NCBI GenBank assembly: GCA_937911845.1
Contig: CALDQF010000149.1
Location: forward strand, 1 to 6,120
Reading direction: 5' to 3'
Origin: an uncultured Phycisphaera sp.
GTDB lineage: Bacteria > Planctomycetota > Phycisphaerae > Phycisphaerales > SM1A02
Length of the DNA: 6,120 nucleotides
Shown: piece by piece, positions 1 to 5,963 of the stretch
Layout: each line of letters opens with the position of its first letter
How positions within the stretch are numbered: the stretch's first letter is position 1
Notes under the pieces: model-generated
Databases searched by the model: none
Seen by the model: the letters and a program-made list of their open reading frames with translations, nothing else
Told to the model about the DNA's origin: nothing
Position numbers and translations under genes: made by a program

Positions 1-806
1 AGACGACGCTGTTGCGGTTGATGACGGGGGCCCTGATACCCGATGCGGGAACCGTCAAGCGGGCGGTCGACCTGCGGGTGGTCACCTTCAGCCAGCACCG
101 GGGCACGTTGGATCCCAACGATCAACTTTCGGCGGCCCTTGGGGCCAAAGACGACATGGTCGATTACCGCGGCAAGATGATTCATGTGGCCGGATGGGCA
201 AAGCGGTTCCTGTTCGAGCCGGATCAACTGTCCACGAAAGTGAAATTGCTTTCCGGTGGGGAGCAGGCCCGGGTACTGATCGCCAACTTGATGCTCCAGC
301 CGGCGGATGTGTTGCTGCTCGACGAACCCACCAACGATTTGGACATCCCTTCGCTTGAGGTTCTGGAAGACGCGCTTTTGGAATTCCCTGGGGCGTTGGT
401 GTTGGTGACCCACGACCGGTTCCTCTTGGATCGGGTTTCAACTGAGTTCGTGGCCTTCTTGGGCGATGGCAGTGCCAAACCCTTTGCTTCTATGGCGCAG
501 TGGCGTGCCGCGAAGCGTCAAGTCGATGCCCCCAGCGAAACGGTGACCAAACCCAAGGTCGCGGCCAAACCCAAACAACGCACCAAGAAGCTTTCGTACA
601 ACGAACAACGCGAGTTTGACGGCATGGAAGAAGCCATCTTGGTGGCAGAGGAAAAGGTCGAGGCGCTTCAGGCCGAATCCAACGACCCAAATGTGGCGAA
701 CAACCACGATCGCATGCCCACGGTGTGGGCCGACTTGGCGGCCGCGCAATCTGAGGTGGAGCGTTTGTACGCCCGGTGGAGCGAGCTTGAAGGCCAGCAG
801 GGCTGA
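1..806 (+). CDS. uup: ABC-F ATPase Uup, C-terminal part (5' end outside window)
   Basis: The reading frame is open from the window edge and starts inside the Walker A loop of an ABC domain: the first residues, TTLLRLMTG, follow the usual GKTTLL pattern, so the N-terminal ABC domain and linker lie upstream. The ABC signature LSGGEQAR is encoded at 249-272. Walker B follows as LLLDEPTNDLDI, with the DEPTNDLD form typical of ABC-F proteins, and the switch histidine is in THDR. There are no membrane segments, as expected for this soluble family. After a Lys/Pro-rich linker (PKVAAKPKQRTKK), the last 75 or so residues are charged and helical (LSYNEQREFDGMEEAI to ARWSELEG), matching the coiled-coil C-terminal domain of Uup rather than EttA. 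Uup is a ribosome-associated ATPase also linked in E. coli to precise transposon excision and branched-DNA handling. The stop codon abuts that of convergent rmuC. An apparent TTG start at 12 is only an effect of truncation. Confidence 0.93.
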   Translation, partial: TTLLRLMTGALIPDAGTVKRAVDLRVVTFSQHRGTLDPNDQLSAALGAKDDMVDYRGKMIHVAGWAKRFLFEPDQLSTKVKLLSGGEQARVLIANLMLQPADVLLLDEPTNDLDIPSLEVLEDALLEFPGALVLVTHDRFLLDRVSTEFVAFLGDGSAKPFASMAQWRAAKRQVDAPSETVTKPKVAAKPKQRTKKLSYNEQREFDGMEEAILVAEEKVEALQAESNDPNVANNHDRMPTVWADLAAAQSEVERLYARWSELEGQQG

Positions 807-809
807 TCA
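804..809. other. Shared stop-codon palindrome TGATCA
   Basis: TGA at 804-806 ends uup on the + strand, and the next three bases, TCA, are the complement of the rmuC stop. The two convergent genes therefore end back to back with no intergenic base. No terminator hairpin with a T-run is visible here, so transcripts of each gene probably run into the other or end inside coding sequence. Confidence 0.85.
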
Positions 810-2090
810 GTCTTCGTTGTCGGTGCCCGAGGGCAAGCTTGGCGCGATAGAAACTTGATCGGGGGTGCTGTGCTCGCCTTCGGAGACCCCAAGTTCACTG
901 AGCTTGCGTGAGGTGACCAGCAATCGGCTGTCCAAAGAAGACACCGATTTGTTGTACGCGTCGGTCGCGCTTTTGAGTTCTTTGCCCACTTTGCCCAAGT
1001 GCCCCACAAACGTCCCAATGCGGTCGTGCAGTTCCTTCCCGAGGTCGGCAATTTTCTTGGCGTTGTCGGCCAGCGCTTCTTGTCGCCATCCGTAGGCCGC
1101 GGTACGCAGCAAACCAATCAACAGTGTGGGGGTAGCAATCAACACTTTGTTTTCGAGGGCGTCGGCGTGCATGGTTGGTTTGCGTTCCATGGCGGCCGTG
1201 AGTGCGGACTCCACCGGGATGAACATCACCACGACTTCGGGAGAGTGGTCGAGGCTGTCCCAGTACGCTTTTTTGGCCAATTCCTTCCACCGGTCTTGGA
1301 CCGCTTTGACGTGGCGATCGAGCAATTCTTCACGCTGATCGTCATTCTCCATCGCATCCAAATACGAGGAAAGAGGAACTTTCGAGTCTACCGCAATCGA
1401 TCCTCCGCCCGGCAAGTGCACCACCATGTCCGGACGGTGTGCTCCCGATTCAGTTTCGGTGTGGGTTTGGGTGCTGAAGTCGCAGTGTTCGGTCATGCCC
1501 GCCATTTCCACGATGCGCTGCAACTGCACCTCTCCCCAGCGGCCGCGTTGATCGGGACGTTTCAAGGCGCTTTCGAGTTGCTTGGTCTCGTTTTGCAATG
1601 CGGTGTTGGAGGCAAGCACGGTTTTCATGAGTTCACCGATTTCACCAAATTGCTTGGTTCGCTCTTTCGCGAGAGATTGCACCAATTCTTCCTGTTTGGT
1701 GAGTTGTTCCCGAAGGGGCTTCATGCGTTCTTCAGCTTGCTCGTTGAAGATTTTGTTGTTGTCCTGCAGGGCTTTTCGACTGGCGGCATCAAAGCTTTCG
1801 TGCAACTTGGTCTGCATTTCTTCCAGCAATGCCTTTTGCTCGGCAAACTTTTCTTGCAGGCCACGTTCTCGTTCGGTCAGCGTGGCCAATTCTTCTCGCG
1901 CTTTGTCCAAACGGGTGCGTTCCGCCTTCAGATCCCCTTTGGCCGTACTCAGTTCGGTGCGAAGCACATCAACTCCGCCATCGCTGACCGGCCCAGGGGC
2001 GGCAGACTGCTTGGGCTTGGTGAGATGCACCACGCCCGCGCCGAGCGCGACGCCGACGACAATTCCAACAATCAAGCTCATGGGTTCCAT
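807..2090 (-). CDS. rmuC: DNA recombination protein RmuC
   Basis: A 427-residue protein with the RmuC layout. It has one N-terminal membrane segment (about residues 5-23, LIVGIVVGVALGAGVVHL), a long charged coiled coil (about 45-190) and a C-terminal RmuC domain. Conserved RmuC-like stretches include GRWGEVQLQRIVEMAGM, the nuclease-like HRPDMVVHLPGG and IAVDSKVPL, and later MFIPVES and LLRTAAYGWRQE. E. coli RmuC is about 475 residues, so this copy is slightly short. In E. coli, rmuC loss changes the rate of rearrangements at short inverted repeats; a nuclease role is predicted from its fold. The protein would sit at the inner face of the membrane. Two in-frame ATGs compete: 2090 (MEPM) and 2081 (MSLIVG). 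Neither has a strong Shine-Dalgarno; the second has GGA a few bases upstream, so the protein may be 424 residues. Confidence 0.95.
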   Translation of the reverse strand: MEPMSLIVGIVVGVALGAGVVHLTKPKQSAAPGPVSDGGVDVLRTELSTAKGDLKAERTRLDKAREELATLTERERGLQEKFAEQKALLEEMQTKLHESFDAASRKALQDNNKIFNEQAEERMKPLREQLTKQEELVQSLAKERTKQFGEIGELMKTVLASNTALQNETKQLESALKRPDQRGRWGEVQLQRIVEMAGMTEHCDFSTQTHTETESGAHRPDMVVHLPGGGSIAVDSKVPLSSYLDAMENDDQREELLDRHVKAVQDRWKELAKKAYWDSLDHSPEVVVMFIPVESALTAAMERKPTMHADALENKVLIATPTLLIGLLRTAAYGWRQEALADNAKKIADLGKELHDRIGTFVGHLGKVGKELKSATDAYNKSVSSLDSRLLVTSRKLSELGVSEGEHSTPDQVSIAPSLPSGTDNED

Positions 2091-2151
2091 GGGATGGAGT
2101 GTACGGGGCTCCCGAACGGGCTAGGCTTTCCTTTCCTTAAGGAGACATGCC
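2091..2151. promoter_or_regulatory. Divergent intergenic region between rmuC and the redoxin cluster
   Basis: This 61-bp gap must hold the start signals for rmuC (-) and probably for the rightward three-gene cluster. A TAGGCT at 2122-2127 fits a loose TAnnnT -10 box for the rightward genes, but no good -35 is seen at the right distance. A small inverted repeat, CCCGAACGGG at 2111-2120, lies in the rmuC leader. TCCTTAAGGA at 2134-2143 is a perfect 10-bp palindrome that overlaps the redoxin ribosome binding site. Promoter assignment is inferred from layout. Confidence 0.4.
2139..2144 (+). promoter_or_regulatory. Ribosome binding site of the redoxin gene
   Basis: AAGGAG lies 7 bases before the ATG at 2152. 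This decides the start in favour of 2152 over the out-of-frame ATG at 2147. Confidence 0.75.
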
Positions 2152-2706
2152 ATGCCCCCAAAATCTTCACAGATGGTGCCCCTCGGTACGCTCGCCCCAG
2201 ACTTCACCCTTCCGGATGGATCGGGCACCGAGCACACGCTTGCTGGCGTCCAAGGCTCAAAAGGCACTCTGGTCATTTTCATGTGCAACCACTGCCCGTT
2301 CGTCGTGCACATTGCCGAGGAACTGGCCCGGCTGGGACAGGACTATCCCAGCCAAGGGATTGGCATCGTTGGCATCAGCGCGAACGACGTGGTGAATTAT
2401 CCCGATGACGGGCCGGACAAAATGGTGGAGACCTCGAAGGCTTGGGGGCTCTCGTTCCCGTACCTCTATGACGAATCGCAAGAAGTGGCCAAAGCCTACG
2501 GGGCCGAGTGCACCCCGGATTTCTTCGTCTTCGATTCCACCAACGCCTTGGTCTACCGCGGACAACTTGATGCCAGCAGGCCTGATTCCGGTACGAAACC
2601 CGACGGCGCGGACCTTCGGGCGGCCCTGCATGCGTTGATTGCTGGTCATCCGGTGACGCAAGAGCAAGTGCCCAGCATTGGCTGCGGCATCAAATGGAAG
2701 GCCTGA
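2152..2706 (+). CDS. Peroxiredoxin-like thioredoxin-fold protein (AhpC/TSA family)
   Basis: A 184-residue cytoplasmic protein with no signal peptide. It opens with the redoxin pattern APDFTLPDG (about 15-23), followed by a strand and the active-site loop FMCNHCPFV with Cys45 and Cys48. The cis-proline loop is CTPDFFVFD (Cys120, Pro122). The C-terminus carries PSIGCGIKWK with Cys178. This combination (CNHCPF plus terminal GCxIKWK) is typical of the PRX-like 1 branch of the AhpC/TSA family. Members share the cysteine that aligns with the first Cys of thioredoxin CxxC, but their substrate is mostly undefined. The protein probably reduces peroxides or disulfides; the substrate is unknown. It is the first gene of a tight cluster, only 4 bp before the flavin reductase gene, which suggests co-transcription. 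Length and motifs are complete. No gene symbol is justified. Confidence 0.92.
   Translation: MPPKSSQMVPLGTLAPDFTLPDGSGTEHTLAGVQGSKGTLVIFMCNHCPFVVHIAEELARLGQDYPSQGIGIVGISANDVVNYPDDGPDKMVETSKAWGLSFPYLYDESQEVAKAYGAECTPDFFVFDSTNALVYRGQLDASRPDSGTKPDGADLRAALHALIAGHPVTQEQVPSIGCGIKWKA
2696..2701 (+). promoter_or_regulatory. Ribosome binding site of the flavin reductase gene
   Basis: GGAAGG, inside the last codons of the redoxin gene, sits 9 bases before the ATG at 2711. It supports that start over the upstream in-frame ATG at 2678, which would overlap the redoxin gene by 29 bp and adds residues (MAAASNGRPDG) that do not resemble the family. Confidence 0.6.
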
Positions 2707-2710
2707 TGGC

Positions 2711-3796
2711 ATGATTCCCTCTGCTGATTTGTGGCTGGCGCCGTTGACCCGCTTGCGGGCCGATCTTCCCGGCAATGTGCCCGGCCCCCACGCCGCCGAG
2801 TACTACGCGCAGCGATCGGGTCCTGAAGGTGCAGGAGTTTTGTTGACCGAAGCCACCCCGGTCTGTCCCGAGGGGCATGGGTACTACCGAACCCCCGGCC
2901 TTCATACCGAAGAGCAAGCGGAAGCCTGGAAGCCCGTCACCCAAGCGGTGCACGACGCGGGCTCGCAGATCTTCTGTCAACTGTGGCACGTGGGTCGAAT
3001 GAGTCACGTGGATTTGCAACCGGGCGGTGGTGCTCCGGTTTCTTCCACCAACACCGCGGCGCCGCGGCACGTGGTGGTCGGTCCTGATTACAAGCGGGTG
3101 AAATGCTCGCCACCCCGTGCCCTGGCCACCGATGAGATTGCCGGCGTGGTGGCGTCGTACCGAAGAGCGTGCGAACTGGCCGAGGTGGCCGGTTTTGATG
3201 GCGTCCAAATTCACGGGGCCAATGGGTATTTGGTGGAACAATTTCTTCGCTCGGGCATCAACGACCGCACCGATGCTTACGGCGGATCCCTTGAGAACCG
3301 CATGCGGTTTGCGCTGGAAGTGACCGATGCGGCCATCTCGGTTTTGGGCGCCGACCGGGTGGGGTTCCGGGTGTCTCCGATCTACGCCGACGTCAAAGAA
3401 GACCGGGGCGAGCCTGATGTCATGGGCACCTACGGGGCCCTGGCGGATGCCCTGGCGGAACGGAATCTGCACCACCTCGATGTGGTGGAAAGCTTTGTGG
3501 TCGGTGAGCGTGAGCCGGGACTCGATGCCATCTGCGCTCGATTGCGGCAGGCCTTCTATGGTCAAGACGGCCAGCGCCGGTACGTGGCGGGGGGAGGCAT
3601 GACGGTGGAGGACGCCAAAGCTGCCTACGCCTCAGGCCGTTGCGATGCGGTCATGTTTGGTCGGCTGCTGATTGCCAACCCAGACCTGGGCCGACGGATC
3701 CGAGAAGATCTGCCTCTGGCGGAACCCGAGGAGTCCACCTTTTATGGCGGCGGTTCTGAGGGATACACCGACTACCCCCGGTACGCAGACGCGTAA
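2711..3796 (+). CDS. Old Yellow Enzyme family NADH:flavin oxidoreductase (NemA-like ene-reductase)
   Basis: A 361-residue FMN-dependent TIM-barrel enzyme. The FMN/substrate motifs occur in family order: APLTR (10-14, Thr13 near the flavin), ITEATPV-like LLTEATPV (44-51), QLWHVGR (90-96) and the catalytic HGANGYL (His168, Asn171, Tyr173). Then come DAYGGSLENR (188-197), the phosphate-binding AGGGMT (293-298) and FGR (316-318), and the tail FYGGGSEGYTDYP (344-356) typical of NemA/alkene reductases. The active site has the His/Asn pair seen in yeast OYE1. These enzymes use NAD(P)H to reduce C=C bonds of enals, enones and maleimides, or nitro groups; the natural substrate here is unknown. The N-terminus is short: only nine residues precede APLTR, where relatives usually have about 25 including a first beta hairpin. 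Its place after a redoxin suggests handling of reactive electrophiles or oxidative stress. Confidence 0.93.
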   Translation: MIPSADLWLAPLTRLRADLPGNVPGPHAAEYYAQRSGPEGAGVLLTEATPVCPEGHGYYRTPGLHTEEQAEAWKPVTQAVHDAGSQIFCQLWHVGRMSHVDLQPGGGAPVSSTNTAAPRHVVVGPDYKRVKCSPPRALATDEIAGVVASYRRACELAEVAGFDGVQIHGANGYLVEQFLRSGINDRTDAYGGSLENRMRFALEVTDAAISVLGADRVGFRVSPIYADVKEDRGEPDVMGTYGALADALAERNLHHLDVVESFVVGEREPGLDAICARLRQAFYGQDGQRRYVAGGGMTVEDAKAAYASGRCDAVMFGRLLIANPDLGRRIREDLPLAEPEESTFYGGGSEGYTDYPRYADA

Positions 3797-3799
3797 CAT
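3794..3799 (+). promoter_or_regulatory. Possible -10 box for the FmdB-like gene (leaderless type)
   Basis: TAACAT, formed by the flavin reductase stop codon and the next bases, fits TAnnnT and lies 6 bases before the ATG at 3806. That spacing is seen for leaderless transcripts. No clear Shine-Dalgarno precedes this ATG (only GAGA, 1 base away). There is no obvious -35. This is a tentative call from spacing alone; translational coupling with the upstream gene is the alternative. Confidence 0.2.
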
Positions 3800-3805
3800 A
3801 GAGAC

Positions 3806-4099
3806 ATGCCCACTTATGTCTACCAGTGCATTGAGGATGATGGCTCCGAAGGAGAGATCTTCGAAGTCGTGCAGCCGATGAGCGCCGATCCTCTTACGGA
3901 GCATCCAGAAACCGGACAGGCGTGCCGCCGCATCCCTGCTCGACCCACCATCTTGGGCGACTGGTCCGACCACGCCACGGCGCAGAAGCTTTCGGACAAG
4001 AACCTCGATCGACTTGGTTTCACCAAGTACCAAAAGGCGGGGGATGGTTTGTACGAGAAGAAAGCGGGCAAAGGGCCCAACCAAATCATCAACGAGTGA
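3806..4099 (+). CDS. FmdB-like small protein with degenerate zinc ribbon
   Basis: A 97-residue protein. The start MPTYVYQC and the block FEVVQPMSADPLTEHPETGQACRRI align with the FmdB/CxxC_CXXC_SSSS zinc-ribbon family (MPTYEYRC...FEVFQSMSD.PLT.CP.CG..VRR). Of the four zinc cysteines only Cys8 clearly remains: the second position of the first knuckle is acidic (IEDD) and the second knuckle reads HPETG in place of CPxCG. The lone Cys38 is offset. Zinc binding is therefore doubtful. After the ribbon there is a conserved-looking tail (SDKNLDRLGFTKYQKAGDGLYEKKAGKGP). From memory, similar HPETG forms with this tail occur in Planctomycetota/Verrucomicrobiota-type genomes. The family's function is poorly defined; a regulatory role was proposed for the founding FmdB. 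It lies 9 bp after the flavin reductase gene and overlaps the convergent sulfotransferase gene by 11 bp. Confidence 0.85.
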   Translation: MPTYVYQCIEDDGSEGEIFEVVQPMSADPLTEHPETGQACRRIPARPTILGDWSDHATAQKLSDKNLDRLGFTKYQKAGDGLYEKKAGKGPNQIINE

Positions 4100-5090
4100 A
4101 CCACGCCTCGTAGCGTTGCCCACGACCGGAGCGATCGGTGCGGACCGCGCCCAATTGTTCGTAGCTGATGGTGATGGGCTTGGGTGCAGCTGCTTCATCC
4201 CCTGATTTCTGCTGCTCGGTGTTGATTCCGGCAAACTGGCCAATGGTGCGCACACTGGTATCCATGTCTTGCACCATGGATTCGTAGGAGACTTCAAGCC
4301 ACTGTTCCTTGGGCACTTGGCTTGACCAATGGGACATCAAATCGTTGTGCAATGCCGCGTATTGACGCAACCGCTCGGGGGAGGTGGTCCACGGGTGTAA
4401 TCGTGCGGGCAGTGGCTCGGCGAAGCACGACAACAACGTGTCGGCTTGATCCCGGCACAAATGGATGAAGCGGGCGTTGGGCAATACGTGCAGGATGAAG
4501 GGCAGCACCAAGTGGTTAAAGAGATTTTTGTCCACAAAGGTGGTGGTACCTCCTGGTTCGGACCACCATCCTTCTGGCCGAGGTGTTTGTTGAAGTTGTG
4601 CGGCACCTTTGGGCCAACCTCCGGGGAGGGCATGCGCCGCTCGCAGCAGGCTCGAATCTTCACCAAGGGCGGTGACACCATGCCGCGAAGCAAGTTTGGA
4701 TTCCAACAACGTGGACCCGCAGCGGGGGAGCCCAACCACAAAGACCGGGTTGGCCACGCACGGTGTTGGTCCGGGGTCCACGGGGATGGCTTTGATGGCT
4801 TCGAACGTGCGTTTTGTTTTTTCTGGATCCCAAGATGGCTCCAGCAGCGTGTTGGCGTTGGTCCACGCCGACCACGCGCCTTCATGATCACCCTCAGCGT
4901 CGAGGATCCTCCCGATGCGAAACCACAGTCGCTTTTGCACGACGGGTTGGGTGGTGTGCGGCAGAGCCTCTTGAAGAATGTTCAGGGCCCGTTTGGGTTG
5001 CCCGGCTCGATCCAGTGCCACCGAAGCGGCGTACGCAAATTGCCCGTCGTGCAGAAAATCGGTTTGTGCTTCCACCACCGCCACCGCCAG
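4089..5090 (-). CDS. TPR-containing sulfotransferase, N-terminus missing at chimeric junction
   Basis: About 330 residues are visible, starting near AVVEAQTDFL at about 5084. The first 100 or so are TPR-like helical repeats (GQFAYAASVALDRAGQPKRALNIL; RLWFRIGRILDAEGDHEGAW). Then comes a PAPS-dependent sulfotransferase domain: the 5'-phosphosulfate loop VFVVGLPRCGSTLLESKL, the VDKNLFN strand-helix, and the 3'-phosphate-binding RFIHLCRDQADTLLSCF. The end, YEQLGAVRTDRSGRGQRYEAW, matches the usual family tail. The common GMPRSGTTL loop here reads GLPRCGSTL. The family transfers sulfate from PAPS to sugars, lipids, peptides or small molecules; the acceptor cannot be read from sequence. No membrane segment is seen. 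The frame stays open to 5141, but residues upstream of about 5090 (MEQVVTELHLKDMVEV) are an out-of-frame reading of the phage gene, so the true start is not in this window. The end overlaps the FmdB-like gene. Confidence 0.88.
   Translation of the reverse strand: MAVAVVEAQTDFLHDGQFAYAASVALDRAGQPKRALNILQEALPHTTQPVVQKRLWFRIGRILDAEGDHEGAWSAWTNANTLLEPSWDPEKTKRTFEAIKAIPVDPGPTPCVANPVFVVGLPRCGSTLLESKLASRHGVTALGEDSSLLRAAHALPGGWPKGAAQLQQTPRPEGWWSEPGGTTTFVDKNLFNHLVLPFILHVLPNARFIHLCRDQADTLLSCFAEPLPARLHPWTTSPERLRQYAALHNDLMSHWSSQVPKEQWLEVSYESMVQDMDTSVRTIGQFAGINTEQQKSGDEAAAPKPITISYEQLGAVRTDRSGRGQRYEAWFTR
5071..5090. other. Bacterium-phage junction in a CCN-repeat microhomology
   Basis: Both flanking genes lose their normal reading here. 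On the - strand the phage gene gives codons for TGGGGGG and then runs into an unrelated Arg-rich frame, while the sulfotransferase frame becomes meaningful at AVVEAQTDF. The tract reads CCACCACCGCCACCGCC. Its 13-base core ACCGCCACCGCCA (5077-5089) occurs again at 5338-5350 in the phage poly-Gly segment. GC content drops across this point. The exact breakpoint cannot be placed inside the repeat. Confidence 0.85.
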
Positions 5091-5961
5091 TGAAACCTCC
5101 ACCATATCCTTCAGGTGAAGTTCCGTTACCACCTGTTCCACGAGGAGCAGGTCCAGAACCAGGTACTAAACCATCACCTGGTTCACCTGTTGACCAAATT
5201 CTACCACCTTTTCCACCTACAAGACCACCTTCTCCGATTGACCCACTTCCCAGAGAACTACTTCTTGATTGACCATTAAATGAACCTATCGTATCTGGAT
5301 TAGTTGTAGGATGTGAAGCTGCATGACAACCACTTGTACCGCCACCGCCACCGCCACCACCGATTAATACACCTTTAGGAAACATTGCATTATCACTATT
5401 AGCTGATGGTGGTGCATAGAAAAATGCCGAACCAGCACCAGCAGTGCCAGTATCATTACTATCAACACCAGGTGATCCTCCACAACCAGTCGCACCTCTT
5501 CCACCTCTATCATTAGTTGTACTACCTGTATTACCTCTTGATCCGACGATACATTTATATGAAGAACCACCTTCTATCTCAATTAATGCATCAACAACTC
5601 CTCCACGTCCTCTACCACCGTAACCAGAAGGATGTCCTGCACCTGAACCTATAACGATTACTCTTGCTTTTGTTGTATTACTTGGTGCTGTCCAAGTTGT
5701 GTTACCATCAGATATTGGGAGATTACTAGGACTGCCTGGCCAAGTTGATGTAAAAACTGTCGTAGATCCTGTTGGTGAAGGGTAATCTGATTTAGTATTC
5801 GGTGCTGTATCACCTAAACTTTGCCATCCAGCGGGGTTATAATATTGTAATAAATTATTATCAGTATTATAAATCAAATGTCCATTGACATTACTAAGTG
5901 AGTTTCTATCTGAGGTACTAATGTTGCCAACCTCAATTCTGTTTCCGTGTAATTTAGACAT
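5071..5961 (-). CDS. Phage glycine-rich virion/adhesin-like protein, C-terminus lost at junction
   Basis: About 297 genuine residues are visible from ATG 5961. Residues 1-50 (NRIEVGNISTSDRNSL...NGHLIYNTDNNLLQYYNPAGWQSLG) are the short IYNTD/YYN..GWQSL module common in marine phage structural proteins. After a Ser/Thr/Pro-rich stretch, TWTAPSNTTKARVIVIGSGAG (about 89-109) begins a glycine-rich domain with GYGGRGRGG, GGRGATGCGG, an eight-Gly run at 201-208, GEGGLVGGKGG and GYGGGFTGGGGGG. Such domains occur in virion appendages and receptor-binding adhesins; the role here is inferred. Cys137, Cys160 and Cys212 are the only cysteines. The gene starts 2 bp after the S74 protein gene, with AAGGG 6 bases before the ATG, so the two are probably co-expressed late genes. 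The frame continues to 4894, but everything after about residue 297 is a shadow of the bacterial gene. Confidence 0.8.
5338..5361 (-). repeat. Poly-glycine codon repeat (GGY)8
   Basis: Eight consecutive Gly codons, mostly alternating GGT and GGC, encode residues 201-208 of the glycine-rich phage protein. The tract shares a 13-base exact match with the junction at 5077-5089, so it is a likely site for mis-joining or slippage. Confidence 0.9.
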
Positions 5962-5963
5962 CT

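Noticed and set aside
438..749. - strand open frame opposite uup
   Set aside because: Antisense shadow of the conserved ABC-F sequence.
999..2408. Long + strand open frame (469 codons) antisense to rmuC
   Set aside because: It mirrors rmuC on the opposite strand, runs into the redoxin gene, is rich in Phe/His/Gly/Arg as expected for an antisense shadow, and shows no family motif.
2690..3565. 291-codon - strand open frame across the flavin reductase gene
   Set aside because: An antisense shadow of a gene with clear OYE motifs; no recognisable domain and no ribosome binding site.
4894..5070. Apparent C-terminal extension of the phage glycine-rich protein
   Set aside because: Arg-rich, out-of-frame reading of the sulfotransferase TPR region beyond the junction; not a real fusion protein.
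5091..5141. Apparent N-terminus (MEQVVTELHLKDMVEV) of the sulfotransferase
   Set aside because: This DNA encodes GYGGGFT of the phage protein in another frame; the ATG is accidental.
5364..5570. 68-codon - strand open frame inside the glycine-rich gene
   Set aside because: Overlapping frame of the phage gene with biased Val/Ile/Leu/His content; no start signal or motif.
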